Shown here piece by piece: positions 52,243-62,395 of a DNA stretch of 64,000 nucleotides. The notes under the pieces were generated by a model that was not told the DNA's origin, ran no database searches, and was given only the letters and a program-made list of their open reading frames with translations. Position numbers and translations under genes: made by a program. Source of the DNA: Saprospiraceae bacterium (lineage in GTDB: Bacteria; Bacteroidota; Bacteroidia; Chitinophagales; Saprospiraceae); the NCBI GenBank assembly GCA_020848995.1, contig JADLHA010000019.1, forward strand, positions 1 to 64,000, written 5' to 3'. Each line of letters starts with the position of its first letter. The stretch's first letter is position 1.

Positions 52243-53676
52243 ATGATGAAATACCTATACATCCTCCTTTTCACTTTAGTCGCAAGTGCCACCTTTGGAC
52301 AGTCTTTGCTACAACTCCTTCAAAAGAAGCAGCGCCCCGCTTATGCTCCTTCAGATCTCAGCCTATTAGACCTTACTCCTATCCCTCCAGTTGTAAATCT
52401 TTCAGAGATCTCACATGATTCTTCAATTGCTGATTCCAATCAACATAGCTCCACTATTCGAACTCAATATGACAGTTTGAACCGATTTTTACCGACTGAA
52501 AACGACAGCATTAACATTATTATAAGCAAATATAGAGATGTGGATTCAACCATGCAGTCATTTCGTCAAAAATACTTTCAAAATCTTCAATTAAACTATC
52601 AAACGCGGCTTATTGATCTGGAAACATTTCTAAGCATAAATAAAACAAAGACCCGTGAAAGTGAAATTAACTACTATCTCCTTGAAGAGAAGGTTAAAGA
52701 TATAAAACTCTCCCAATCCGCCAACATCATGAGTAATCAGGTGTTTCGCGACAGCTTGGAAAATATTCTTCGGGATTTATATATGACCTGGTTTGACATC
52801 GAGCTCATTAAAAGCACCTATTCAAAACTGGAGGAAGAAAAACAGAATGTCAGCAATAAGAATTTATCAACCTTACATCCTGATTCGGCTGATATAACAT
52901 ATATTTTTCGTAACGCAGATTTTCTTAGAAATAGATTAGACACCGGTCTAAAACAAATGAATGAAACCTTCCGCGCATTAAAAGACCGCATTACAAAAAC
53001 CAACCTCGGGCTCCCCAAATCTTCCAATGCAATATCCACTTCCCCAGCCTTAAACAACTTTGCGAATAAATTTAGTCCCTCCCTTACTTTATTAGGCTCG
53101 GCAAAATTTGGCAAGAATTACAACGAACTTGGCCTCTTCACAGGGGGGCTGTTTAATGGAGGGAATCCGTCCAAGGAAGCCATCTTCTTTCATGATTTGT
53201 CGGACTTCTCAATCTACTACAAGGGTGCAAGTTCCGCCATAGCCCTCGTAGATACCAATCAAAAAACTGGACTCAATTACGAGATTTACTTTATGAGTAA
53301 ACAATTGGGCGCTGATTCGGCGTTAGGAATTTCAGCAATTAGCTACCATTCCATTCAGTTAAAAGCCGGATTCGAATATGTCGTATATAAAAATATTGCC
53401 AGCATATATTCAAACATCAATTATCATTTGCCCTTATCGCAGAGGTCTGTCCTTGAAAAGGTTTACGGTTCCAATCGTCTTGATCAGATCAATTTTGATG
53501 TTGGGGTGAAAATGTTACTGAACCCATCGCAAACAGGCAATGGCGGAACCAACTTATTTGTTGATGTCAACCTGATGTTTCTGACAAATTCAATGAAAAC
53601 GGCTTTAAAATCAAAAGACAGCTTGCTTCCGGGTCTAAGAATAGGTGTGCAACAAAGGCTTACGAAGTTTGAATGA
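52243..53676 (+). CDS. Hypothetical secreted/outer-membrane-associated protein
   Basis: Long ORF with signal peptide (FTLVASATFGQS). Confidence 0.75.
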   Translation: MMKYLYILLFTLVASATFGQSLLQLLQKKQRPAYAPSDLSLLDLTPIPPVVNLSEISHDSSIADSNQHSSTIRTQYDSLNRFLPTENDSINIIISKYRDVDSTMQSFRQKYFQNLQLNYQTRLIDLETFLSINKTKTRESEINYYLLEEKVKDIKLSQSANIMSNQVFRDSLENILRDLYMTWFDIELIKSTYSKLEEEKQNVSNKNLSTLHPDSADITYIFRNADFLRNRLDTGLKQMNETFRALKDRITKTNLGLPKSSNAISTSPALNNFANKFSPSLTLLGSAKFGKNYNELGLFTGGLFNGGNPSKEAIFFHDLSDFSIYYKGASSAIALVDTNQKTGLNYEIYFMSKQLGADSALGISAISYHSIQLKAGFEYVVYKNIASIYSNINYHLPLSQRSVLEKVYGSNRLDQINFDVGVKMLLNPSQTGNGGTNLFVDVNLMFLTNSMKTALKSKDSLLPGLRIGVQQRLTKFE

Positions 53677-53814
53677 TACCCCTTCTAATTTGAAAAACCT
53701 TTATCCTGATTCAAGTAATTGGATACAGATCACTTCTATTTGGACTTGACGGCCTTTATGCCATATCCACCACCCACTAACTGATGAATTTTCCTTCATC
53801 TATAATTTTTATTC

Positions 53815-56800
53815 ATGCAAAAATCTTTACATTTTACTATTTTAGTCTTCCTCTGCACTGTTGCGGGGATTTCTCAGAACGGTCCAGCCGAGCTTTGGCG
53901 TTATTCAACTGGCGGTTCGCGAAGTGAACAAGGTGTTTCCGTACTGGAATGCACCGATGGCGGATCTTTGCTCATCGGAAGTACCGATTCTAAAGATGGT
54001 AAGGTCACCGGGCAACATGGCCTTACTGATGCATGGATTGTCAAAAGAAAACCAAACGGTACAGAAGACTGGCAGCAATGCATTGGAACCGGTGAAACAG
54101 AGTACGCACACCAAGCCGTTGAAGTGGCCGATGGCTACGTGGTGGTCGGACAAAAGAATTACCATGCCTGGATTTTTAAAATCAATAAATACGGAGTATT
54201 CATCTGGGAAAATACTTTTCCAACAAGTGCACGTTCTGCATTGTTAGCGATTCGAATAAAGCCTGATGGAACGTTTATGGTTGGTGGATATAAAAATGGG
54301 TACTACGGAGATGCCATGTTGTGGAATTTAAGCAGTGAGGGAAGCCTCATAAATGGTGTTTCCTTTAATAACGGAAGCGCAATCCATCAAATCAGGTTTA
54401 CCACAGATGGCAATATGCTGATCATGGGTGATTATAGAAACAATGAAGAAGGCTGTTTTACCAATAGCGAAGTTCCAGCTTTCGGTGACTTGTGGCTAGC
54501 TAAAGTTTCCAATAGTTTTCAAGTCATTTGGAGTAAATATTATGGAGGCACAACTTACGATGACTTCGTCGACGGAGAAATTACCAGTGGCAATGAAGTC
54601 TACTTATTAGGTAGAACATACTGCAAAGGGCAAATTACCGGGCCAAACAATATTGGTCGAAACTGGCGTGGATTTGGCACGGAAATATTTACCTGGTTGG
54701 CCAAGGTCAATGCTTCGGGGAATCTTGGTCCTGCGATCATTGTCAGTGTAGCTTATCCGGATTATACAGCAGATTATCACTGTGTTACGGTGGACTGCAG
54801 AGATCAACCAGTGATTGGTGGCGGTCAGGGCAGCCTATCGGGCAGTTCTCCGGCCATGGTAAAATATTCCAGCGACTTGACAGGGGGAATCTGGTCAGCA
54901 GAATTGACAGGCGATCCTTCGTTTACATATGATTTATTCGATATCCACTTCCCCTCTGATGCTGCCTATCTTGCTTGTGGTTCTCAAGATGATCAAGATG
55001 GAAATTATGATCCGGATTACCTCGTTTTAAAGACAACAAAAGATCCTGTTTGCGCAGGTTCTGCAAATAAATGCCAAAACATTACGCCTATATCCTGCGG
55101 ACAGACTTACAACGGAAATACTGCGGGAAGAGCCAATGCTTTTAACATTTCAGATCTCAGTTCATGTCACAATTCATCCAATAATTTTTCAGCACCAGAC
55201 CAATTGTTTGAAGTATACAAACCCAATTCGTCTGGCGACCTTGTCATCACTTTGTTCAGCAATGACATCGATCACGATATTTTTCTATTGTCAAGCTGCA
55301 ATCCAGTCCAGTGTCTTTATAAAAGTTCAAACCCAGTGGGATCCAATGGAAACAACATCGAAATCATACGCGTAAACAATGCACCTGCAGGTTATTATTA
55401 CATTTTGGTAGATGGATCTCAGGGCTGGCATGCCGGACCTTTTTCACTGACGGTCAACTGCGGATTGCTGGACTGCGGCAATGCCAAACCTATCGAATGC
55501 AAACAAATCTTGGTCAATGAGACCAATCAAAATGGTTTTAATAATGTGAGTTTGTATTGCAACCCTTCAAGTATTTCTGATCCTGGAACCGGTTGTACGG
55601 CGAAAGAAAAAGTGTACAGCTTTCAAATTAATAGCACCCAAAATGTCACCATTAGTCTAAGCAACATCAGAGACCCTAATGACGATTTTGAAATGTTTCT
55701 ATTTAAAGACTGTAATGAGGATGTATGTCTGGATTATAGTGTCAATCCAAAAGGTCAAAATGAAACCATTACCAGACAACTTTCAGCAGGAAGATATTAT
55801 ATCGTTGTCGATGGCTGGAAAAACAGTGAAGGGAATTATGACCTTACGGTTGACTGGAATTGCTGCAGCAATCCTGTTGAGATATATAATTGTGGCTACA
55901 TAACTTACAAATATGCAGGCAGCGGTAATGACCTTAAATTTACTTTTACCAGCAGCAAAGCCATTGCAACCGGAAAAAAATGGAAAGTAGGGAATACGGA
56001 AATATCAACAGCGACAGGCCCCAGTTTCACCTATACTTTTCCTAATGTCGGTGAATACATCATTTGCTTTCCTTATCTGAATGCCAACAACTGTTTGGAA
56101 TATTGCTGTTATCGGGTCTGGATATCCAATCCGTTCGATTGCTTCTTGTTTGATTATAAATTTAATCCCTCAAATAATAATTATACGTTTTCCTTAGACC
56201 TTGCCGGTGCCTCCAACATCGTATGGAAAGATGATACCGGAGGCGGCACCATTGGAGGAGGGCCCATCTCAAACCCCATTCCGGCTCCACCCGGAAGTGG
56301 TTGTGTTGAAAAAACCATAACGGTAACCTACTATCTCAATGGGAGATGGTACATCTGTTGCAGAAAAATATGGATCTGCAATCCTTTCGACTGCCTGGAA
56401 TTTGACTATCGCTTTGACTTGAATGCCAACGGAATGGTCTTCCAACTTAACAATGCCGGAGCATCTTACATCACCTGGAAAGATGATACCGGAGGTGGTG
56501 ACATCGGTGGTGGCCCCATTTCGAACCCTTTGCCTGTACCACCTAATCCCGGCGATTGCATTGAGCGAATCATCTCCGTCAAATATTTTGCAAACGGTCG
56601 CTGGTATTTGTGTTGCCGGCGAGTATGGATTTGCAATCCTTTCGAATGCCTGGAATTTGACTATCGCTTTGACTTGAATGCCAACGGAATGGTCTTCCAA
56701 CTTAACAGTGCCGGAGCATCTTACATCACCTGGAAAGATGATACCGGGGGTGGTGACATCGGTGGTGGTCCTATTTCTAATCCATTGCCCGTACCTCCTA

Positions 56801-57651
56801 ATCCAGGAGATTGCATTGAGCGTATCATTTCCGTCAGATATTTTGCAAACGGTCGCTGGTATTTGTGTTGCCGGCGAGTATGGATTTGCAATCCTTTCGA
56901 CTGTGGAAATATAATTTTCCGTTATGATCTAAACGCCAGGGCTTATCAATTTGAATTAACCCAGAGCGGTGCATCTCTAGTGACCTGGAAGGACGATACA
57001 GGTGGAGGCAGCATCGGAGGGGGGCCTATTTCAAATCCTGTACCTCCGCCAACTTCTGGTCCTTGTGAAGAACGAATCATAACAGCCCGCTATTTTTACA
57101 ATGGTCGTTGGTACATCTGTTGTAAGCGGTTTTGGCTGTGCGATCCGAAAATTTGCTCAGGGATCATTCAGTCCAATGTGCTTCCTAGCGGACAGGTTAA
57201 CTTGAATGTATCTTCAAGCTATACGGATGTCTTTTGGTATAACCAACTAACCGGTACCTTGCTGGGGACGGGAACTTCCCTTCAAGTCAATTTTCCCTAC
57301 GGCAGCAGCCAGGAAATATGTGTGCAATACATCGATAATGGCAGAACCTACATGTGCTGTAAAAATATTACCGCTGTTGACGTACAAGATCCGGCGATCA
57401 AGAAAGCTTCAATACATATTCATCCGAATCCCAATTCTGGACATTTCATGGTATCCCTTCAACATTTAGACCCTAATACCATGGTACTAAACGTCTTTAA
57501 TTTACAAGGTGTTATACAAACAGACGTTCGTTATTTCAATGTCTATTCACAAAAGCTTACTATCGATGCGAGCCTATTATCTCCAGGCTGGTACTGCTTG
57601 CAAATCCTCTCAGAGGGCATGGTATTGTATAAACAATTTGAGATATTGTAG
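53815..57651 (+). CDS. Large secreted T9SS cargo with repeated Cys-containing modules
   Basis: Signal peptide; propeller-like N-terminus; four ~85-aa repeats; C-terminal IHIHPNPNSGHFMVSL...GWYCLQILSEG. Confidence 0.9.
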   Translation: MQKSLHFTILVFLCTVAGISQNGPAELWRYSTGGSRSEQGVSVLECTDGGSLLIGSTDSKDGKVTGQHGLTDAWIVKRKPNGTEDWQQCIGTGETEYAHQAVEVADGYVVVGQKNYHAWIFKINKYGVFIWENTFPTSARSALLAIRIKPDGTFMVGGYKNGYYGDAMLWNLSSEGSLINGVSFNNGSAIHQIRFTTDGNMLIMGDYRNNEEGCFTNSEVPAFGDLWLAKVSNSFQVIWSKYYGGTTYDDFVDGEITSGNEVYLLGRTYCKGQITGPNNIGRNWRGFGTEIFTWLAKVNASGNLGPAIIVSVAYPDYTADYHCVTVDCRDQPVIGGGQGSLSGSSPAMVKYSSDLTGGIWSAELTGDPSFTYDLFDIHFPSDAAYLACGSQDDQDGNYDPDYLVLKTTKDPVCAGSANKCQNITPISCGQTYNGNTAGRANAFNISDLSSCHNSSNNFSAPDQLFEVYKPNSSGDLVITLFSNDIDHDIFLLSSCNPVQCLYKSSNPVGSNGNNIEIIRVNNAPAGYYYILVDGSQGWHAGPFSLTVNCGLLDCGNAKPIECKQILVNETNQNGFNNVSLYCNPSSISDPGTGCTAKEKVYSFQINSTQNVTISLSNIRDPNDDFEMFLFKDCNEDVCLDYSVNPKGQNETITRQLSAGRYYIVVDGWKNSEGNYDLTVDWNCCSNPVEIYNCGYITYKYAGSGNDLKFTFTSSKAIATGKKWKVGNTEISTATGPSFTYTFPNVGEYIICFPYLNANNCLEYCCYRVWISNPFDCFLFDYKFNPSNNNYTFSLDLAGASNIVWKDDTGGGTIGGGPISNPIPAPPGSGCVEKTITVTYYLNGRWYICCRKIWICNPFDCLEFDYRFDLNANGMVFQLNNAGASYITWKDDTGGGDIGGGPISNPLPVPPNPGDCIERIISVKYFANGRWYLCCRRVWICNPFECLEFDYRFDLNANGMVFQLNSAGASYITWKDDTGGGDIGGGPISNPLPVPPNPGDCIERIISVRYFANGRWYLCCRRVWICNPFDCGNIIFRYDLNARAYQFELTQSGASLVTWKDDTGGGSIGGGPISNPVPPPTSGPCEERIITARYFYNGRWYICCKRFWLCDPKICSGIIQSNVLPSGQVNLNVSSSYTDVFWYNQLTGTLLGTGTSLQVNFPYGSSQEICVQYIDNGRTYMCCKNITAVDVQDPAIKKASIHIHPNPNSGHFMVSLQHLDPNTMVLNVFNLQGVIQTDVRYFNVYSQKLTIDASLLSPGWYCLQILSEGMVLYKQFEIL
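56123..57150 (+). repeat. Tandem ~255-bp (85 aa) coding repeats
   Basis: NPFDCLEFDYRFDLNANGMVFQLNNAGASYITWKDDTGGGDIGGGPISNPLP.. repeated; two central copies nearly identical in DNA (period 255 bp). Confidence 0.9.
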
Positions 57652-57917
57652 TCGTACAAAGTAATTTAAACTTTTGCCGGGGATTTTCAAAATAGAAATT
57701 CCCCGGCATACTCTCTAACTTTTTTGGCTGGTAGTCCAACAAATCAGTCGAAAATGGACCATGCAAATGAAAGATTGGGGCTTGATAATAAATCAGCTAA
57801 CCATCTTATTCCCAGAAAGGGTGTAACAAATCCAATTTATTAACTTACTTCGATTCGAAACAGGTCCGATCACTTACACAAAATTCTTTACAAGCTCTCT
57901 CGGAATCATTTTTTTTG

Positions 57918-57943
57918 AATTTTGCGATTATAATCGCAAAATT
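57918..57943. promoter_or_regulatory. Perfect 26-bp palindrome
   Basis: AATTTTGCGATTA|TAATCGCAAAATT. Confidence 0.7.
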
Positions 57944-58131
57944 AATATAAAAATAGCGATTGAAATCTTGAAAATGATAAATTGTTTACGCTTTTACATT
58001 GAAACAGAGAACTGTATTTAATCGTGGTCCGCAGATAGAGACCCTGCTCCTAATTTATAAAGCCCGAAGGGCACTTCATTTTTTCTTGCTTTGCTTGGTA
58101 TTTATACCTCTATTCATTTAAATGCAAGTTT

Positions 58132-59334
58132 TCAACTGTTTTTACTTGCACCGCTAAAAATACGGCCATCCTCAAAAGTAATTTGACTACAAAATATTCT
58201 CCATGGATACACGCTTAACCCGTTTGTTCTTTTTTGGATGGAATCTCCACCGTATAAAACAATGCCCTCCCGGCAGGCACTTATTTTTTTATAGAAATTT
58301 AAGTTTTTAAAGTATTCTGCCCCAATCGTTTTTCCCGATTTAATTTCAATGGGGAGAATGTTGTTGTTTTGTTCAATGATGATATCTATTTCGTGGCCCG
58401 ATTTGTCTCTCCAAAAATATAAGTCAACTGGAAGACCTGCATTGGCAAAGTTTTTAACCAATTCAGTAACTACCATATTCTCAAATATAGCACCTCTTGC
58501 AGCATGAATATTCAAGTATGCTGCATCCTGAATTCGCAACAAATAACAAACTATGGCCGTATCGTAAAAATATATCTTGGCCCTTTTTACAATGGTTTTT
58601 CTGAAGTTTTTATAATGAGGTTTCAATAAATAAATAATAAAACTGCTTTCCAGAATGCCAATCCACGATTGTACCGTTTTAACATCTACACCGGCTTCAA
58701 GCGCCAATGCACTGAAGTTGAGTTCTTGGCCTACCCGCCCTGCAAGCAATTTTACAAATCGTTCAAAAACCAATAGATCGTTGATGTTTTTAATCAAACG
58801 CACATCCCTTTCAATATAGGTTTTTATGTAATTAGGGCACCAATCCGCAGCAGGAATATGCTGGTCATAAATTGGGGGGTAAAAACCCTGAAGCATCAAT
58901 TCATCATCAGTTTGGGGCAACAACGCTTTACTGTCCAATTCATTCAACGAAAATGGTAACAAATTCAAATAAGCTATACGTCCAGCCAGCGATTGTGAAA
59001 TGGACTGTTGCATCAAAAAATTGTTGGATCCCGATAAAATAAAAAGTCCCCTTTCCTGGCTTTTGTCCAATATTTCCTGCAAGTAAGAGAATAACTCGGG
59101 AGTGCGCTGAACTTCATCTAAAACTGCTCCTTTGTGGTACAAACCTAAGAATGCCCTGGGATCCTTTAAGGCGAACTCACGATCATCAGGATTCTCAAGT
59201 GACACATAAGGCTTCTCTTTAAATAAACGTTGAATAAGTGTAGTTTTTCCCGTTTGACGAGCTCCGGTTACGGCGACTGCCTTGAACTTAGAGGCCAAAT
59301 CCAGTAGCTTTTGCCCTGCAATTCTCGTAATCAT
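58132..59334 (-). CDS. AAA ATP-binding protein with DUF4143-type C-terminus
   Basis: AVTGARQTGKTTLIQRLF Walker A; GAVLDEVQRTPELFSYLQ; SGSNNFLM; FWRDKSGHEIDIIIE. Confidence 0.95.
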   Translation of the reverse strand: MITRIAGQKLLDLASKFKAVAVTGARQTGKTTLIQRLFKEKPYVSLENPDDREFALKDPRAFLGLYHKGAVLDEVQRTPELFSYLQEILDKSQERGLFILSGSNNFLMQQSISQSLAGRIAYLNLLPFSLNELDSKALLPQTDDELMLQGFYPPIYDQHIPAADWCPNYIKTYIERDVRLIKNINDLLVFERFVKLLAGRVGQELNFSALALEAGVDVKTVQSWIGILESSFIIYLLKPHYKNFRKTIVKRAKIYFYDTAIVCYLLRIQDAAYLNIHAARGAIFENMVVTELVKNFANAGLPVDLYFWRDKSGHEIDIIIEQNNNILPIEIKSGKTIGAEYFKNLNFYKKISACREGIVLYGGDSIQKRTNGLSVYPWRIFCSQITFEDGRIFSGASKNS

Positions 59335-59356
59335 TGGACAAATTTATAGAATTTTT

Positions 59357-59371
59357 TGGAATCTGATTCCA
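59357..59371. promoter_or_regulatory. Palindrome upstream of the AAA ATPase
   Basis: TGGAATC-T-GATTCCA, 23 bp upstream of the start codon. Confidence 0.45.
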
Positions 59372-59480
59372 TAAAAAGACAGTTTCAATGCATTTTGACG
59401 ACCCGAAACATAATGGGATATTCTCAAATGCACCGAATAATGCAATTTCCGTATCCGGACCTTACGCTTAGTTTTCTGCG

Positions 59481-59645
59481 CCTAACACAGGTTATATTTC
59501 CCATCGTGCTAACAAATCGGAACTTTGCGTAATGCTTCGTTGAAACTAAGTTAAGCTTTGTAACCGATTTAAGAATTCAGGGATATGGACAGCCTGCTTC
59601 CCGGTCTAAAAATGGGAGTGTAACAAAGGCTTACTGATATTGAAT
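59481..59645 (+). pseudogene. Internally deleted paralogue of the 52243 locus (promoter site C plus 3' end)
   Basis: CAGGTTATATT + 25 nt + TTTGCGTAA; GGACAGCCTGCTTCCCGGTCTAAAAATGGGAGTGTAACAAAGGCTTAC matches 53616-53670. Confidence 0.7.
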
Positions 59646-60779
59646 GATGTTTCCCCGTCCCACCAGCCCCTCATACACGCCGAGGGTTTCCTTAGCTGAA
59701 AGACTGCCAACGGCATTTGCGTGCACGGAATGCCAGGCATTTTGTTGAAAACCCGCGTGCTGATTTGGCGAGCAGTGAAGCAGGAAATCGTACTGTGCCG
59801 AAAGTGCCTCCACGTCCCCTTCCGCAGCCAGCAGACCGTTGTATCTGTGCACGAGCAGGTCGGGAATGTCGCAATGGGGGGATGCCAGTGCCGGACGACC
59901 CAGTGCCAGGCTGTCCTTCAAAAAAACCGGACAACCCCCTTCCGTGTCGCCCTTTTCCGTCCTGCGGCTCCACTGAACGCTCCAGTCGGCACGTCGGATG
60001 GCCTGCAGATAGCGCCCTTCGTCCAGCGGACCGCACAGCGCAACGGAATGCTCCGGATGACGCCGGGCCCAGCCCGCGATCTCGCGGTAATACGAACGAT
60101 CGTTAGGTTCTCCGTAAAAAGTAAATGCAATCTTCCCGGCATGGCGCGACTTTAGAGCTTCCAGCACCCCAAGCTGATTTTTCTTCTCCGTAAAGGTTGC
60201 CAGCTGTACCAGGTTCAGCGGGCCTCCTGCAGGAATCCTCTGCACCATTGGGCCCCGGTCAAAAAGCATGTGCACGATGTGAATGGACTCCGCCGGAACC
60301 CCGTAGCGGATCAACAGGCTCCGCGAATAATTTCCCTCCACGATAAACACCCCTCCTCCCTCCGCCAGCCTCCGGTAACCCTCCAGCGCCTTCGGGTTTC
60401 TCTGCACGAGGTACTCATAGTCGAAACCATACAGCGACACGCAAAAGGGTCTGCCACTGCTCAATAAAAATTTCGCATGTCGAAGCGCCATGTGTCCGAA
60501 ATGCACGTGCATCAATGCGACCCCTTTCAATGCGCCTTCGTCCAGCTCCGGCCGCTGCAGCCATCGCTGTAAGCGCACGCTCCATGACAAAGGATAGGTA
60601 TTGACACGGGAAAAATTGACCGGGCGTCGCCCCTGCGGTGGTTCGCAAATGTAATGGTCGGCATAAATCGCGTGCGAGCACCGCCCTTCTGTCAACGCCA
60701 TCATCTGCTCAAGCCAGCGCATCGTCAGCGGCAAATAGCTGTCGACGAGATGCAGCACTTCAATCTTCGACATCCGCAC
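59631..60779 (-). CDS. Glycosyltransferase (GT4-like)
   Basis: HVHFGHMALRHAKFLL, FTEKKNQLGVLEAL, CPVFLKDSLALGRPALASPHCDIPDLLVHRYNGLL. Confidence 0.85.
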   Translation of the reverse strand: MRMSKIEVLHLVDSYLPLTMRWLEQMMALTEGRCSHAIYADHYICEPPQGRRPVNFSRVNTYPLSWSVRLQRWLQRPELDEGALKGVALMHVHFGHMALRHAKFLLSSGRPFCVSLYGFDYEYLVQRNPKALEGYRRLAEGGGVFIVEGNYSRSLLIRYGVPAESIHIVHMLFDRGPMVQRIPAGGPLNLVQLATFTEKKNQLGVLEALKSRHAGKIAFTFYGEPNDRSYYREIAGWARRHPEHSVALCGPLDEGRYLQAIRRADWSVQWSRRTEKGDTEGGCPVFLKDSLALGRPALASPHCDIPDLLVHRYNGLLAAEGDVEALSAQYDFLLHCSPNQHAGFQQNAWHSVHANAVGSLSAKETLGVYEGLVGRGNIIQYQ

Positions 60780-62394
60780 GGTTTTTCTCCAGCATGCGCA
60801 TCCAAACCAACAAGCTCAGCGCACGCATGCGAAATTCCCTGGAACGCAGGGAATCGATTCGCAAAAATTCTGGGGCATCTTCTCTCCACTTCATCAGCCA
60901 GTGTTCCAGCTGGGCCTCCACCGGCCCGTAAGATACGAAATGGCGGCTCCTGCCCACCAGACCCAGGACCCGCTCCATGCATTGCGGAAGGCGCAGGCGC
61001 TGAGCGATGATGTTGGCCCCCACCCATGCAGGTGGCAATCCCGTTCGCTGCCAGGGTATGCGCATCAACTCCGGCGGTACGGAAGCCCGTAGCACCCGGA
61101 GGTAAAATTTGCCGTCCCGCTGGTCGCGGTCATCTACCGCATACGTACTGGCCAGCCATCCCGGATCGGCAAAGGGAATGGCCACCGGCGCGCAGGCCGA
61201 AAGACCATACACGCTGTAAGCCGCCTGATTGCGCATTCGGTGCATGACGATAGCGGGATCTATGCAAGGAAAATCGAGGTAGTCCAGGTCAAATCCGTCG
61301 TACTCGCCGAACAGGTGGAAATACCGCTTGCCTTTTGCTCCATCAAGGCGCTGGTTCAGTCCACGACATCCGGCATAAATCCCACCACCATAAAAACCGT
61401 GGAAATAGGCTGAAATTCCGCTGAGTAGAGCCTCGCGCTGGTTTCCTTCGTGTAAGTGTCCGAGATGCAACATGCCTTCGGCATCCCAAAAGAGTTGCAA
61501 CCGGCGTTCAAGCCACCGCTCCTCATCGATTGGAAAATGCCGGTGGGGAATGCCGATGTTCCTGGCCACGCGCTTCGACAAGCTCAATTCCCATGCATCC
61601 CGCTGAGCAAAACACCGCGCTTCAACCTTATGCCGGCGCGATAGCAAATATGCAATCCAACGGCTGTCGAGCCCTCCGCTCAGCCCTACGGCCACTAATC
61701 CGTCTTCAGGGATCTGCAGGTCGTCCACACTGTGCTCCATGGCCTCAACACAGGCCTGCACTTCCTTCTTTCCCGCCCGCCGCCTTTGCGGAATCATCGA
61801 CCAGCTCCAATACGGCCCTCCCGCAGTCTCTTCACCCGTTTGTCGCCACGACAAAATCTGCGCAGGCCGTACACGCACCATTCCCTCAAACCAACTCTGA
61901 CCTGATAGCAGGTGCCCGTTATACCAATAAGTTTTCGCGGCGTTCTCGCTGATGCGCAATGGCAGTCCCGCAATCTGAGCCAAAGGGAGCTGGCGCGACG
62001 AAAAACAGATGCAGCCTTCTACCCGATAGCGGTAAATCGGGTACAGACCCAACGGATCGTTCACCAGTTGCACCGTCCCCGATTCCACATCAAAATAGAT
62101 CAGGGCATACATGCCATGGAAGACCTGCGCAAGTTGCAATGCATGGCTTTCGCCGATTCCGCGCTCCGTTACCTGTGCCAACACGGCATTTACTGCTCTC
62201 TTGGTTGCATGGCGCAACAGAACATTGCCACAGGCGAACAGGATTTTTGACCCCGCTGTAACTTTGATTAATCTCGATGCGTCACCGAAACCATACAAAC
62301 GAACGTTTGTTTGCATGTGCAGCTGCCGGTAGCCCAATGGAGATGGATCTTCGAATAGGGCGCCGTTTCCAATCATCAACAGACAGTCGCGCAT
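60760..62394 (-). CDS. Asparagine synthase-related protein
   Basis: GLVAVGLSGGLDSRWIAYLL PP-loop; N-terminal Ntn-like region LYPIYRYRVEGCICFSSRQL. Confidence 0.9.
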   Translation of the reverse strand: MRDCLLMIGNGALFEDPSPLGYRQLHMQTNVRLYGFGDASRLIKVTAGSKILFACGNVLLRHATKRAVNAVLAQVTERGIGESHALQLAQVFHGMYALIYFDVESGTVQLVNDPLGLYPIYRYRVEGCICFSSRQLPLAQIAGLPLRISENAAKTYWYNGHLLSGQSWFEGMVRVRPAQILSWRQTGEETAGGPYWSWSMIPQRRRAGKKEVQACVEAMEHSVDDLQIPEDGLVAVGLSGGLDSRWIAYLLSRRHKVEARCFAQRDAWELSLSKRVARNIGIPHRHFPIDEERWLERRLQLFWDAEGMLHLGHLHEGNQREALLSGISAYFHGFYGGGIYAGCRGLNQRLDGAKGKRYFHLFGEYDGFDLDYLDFPCIDPAIVMHRMRNQAAYSVYGLSACAPVAIPFADPGWLASTYAVDDRDQRDGKFYLRVLRASVPPELMRIPWQRTGLPPAWVGANIIAQRLRLPQCMERVLGLVGRSRHFVSYGPVEAQLEHWLMKWREDAPEFLRIDSLRSREFRMRALSLLVWMRMLEKNRADVED

Positions 62395-62395
62395 G

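Noticed and set aside
60760-62394. Lasso peptide biosynthesis cluster
   Set aside because: Asn-synthase homologue alone is insufficient; no precursor peptide, leader peptidase or PqqD-like partner visible, and neighbours are glycan genes
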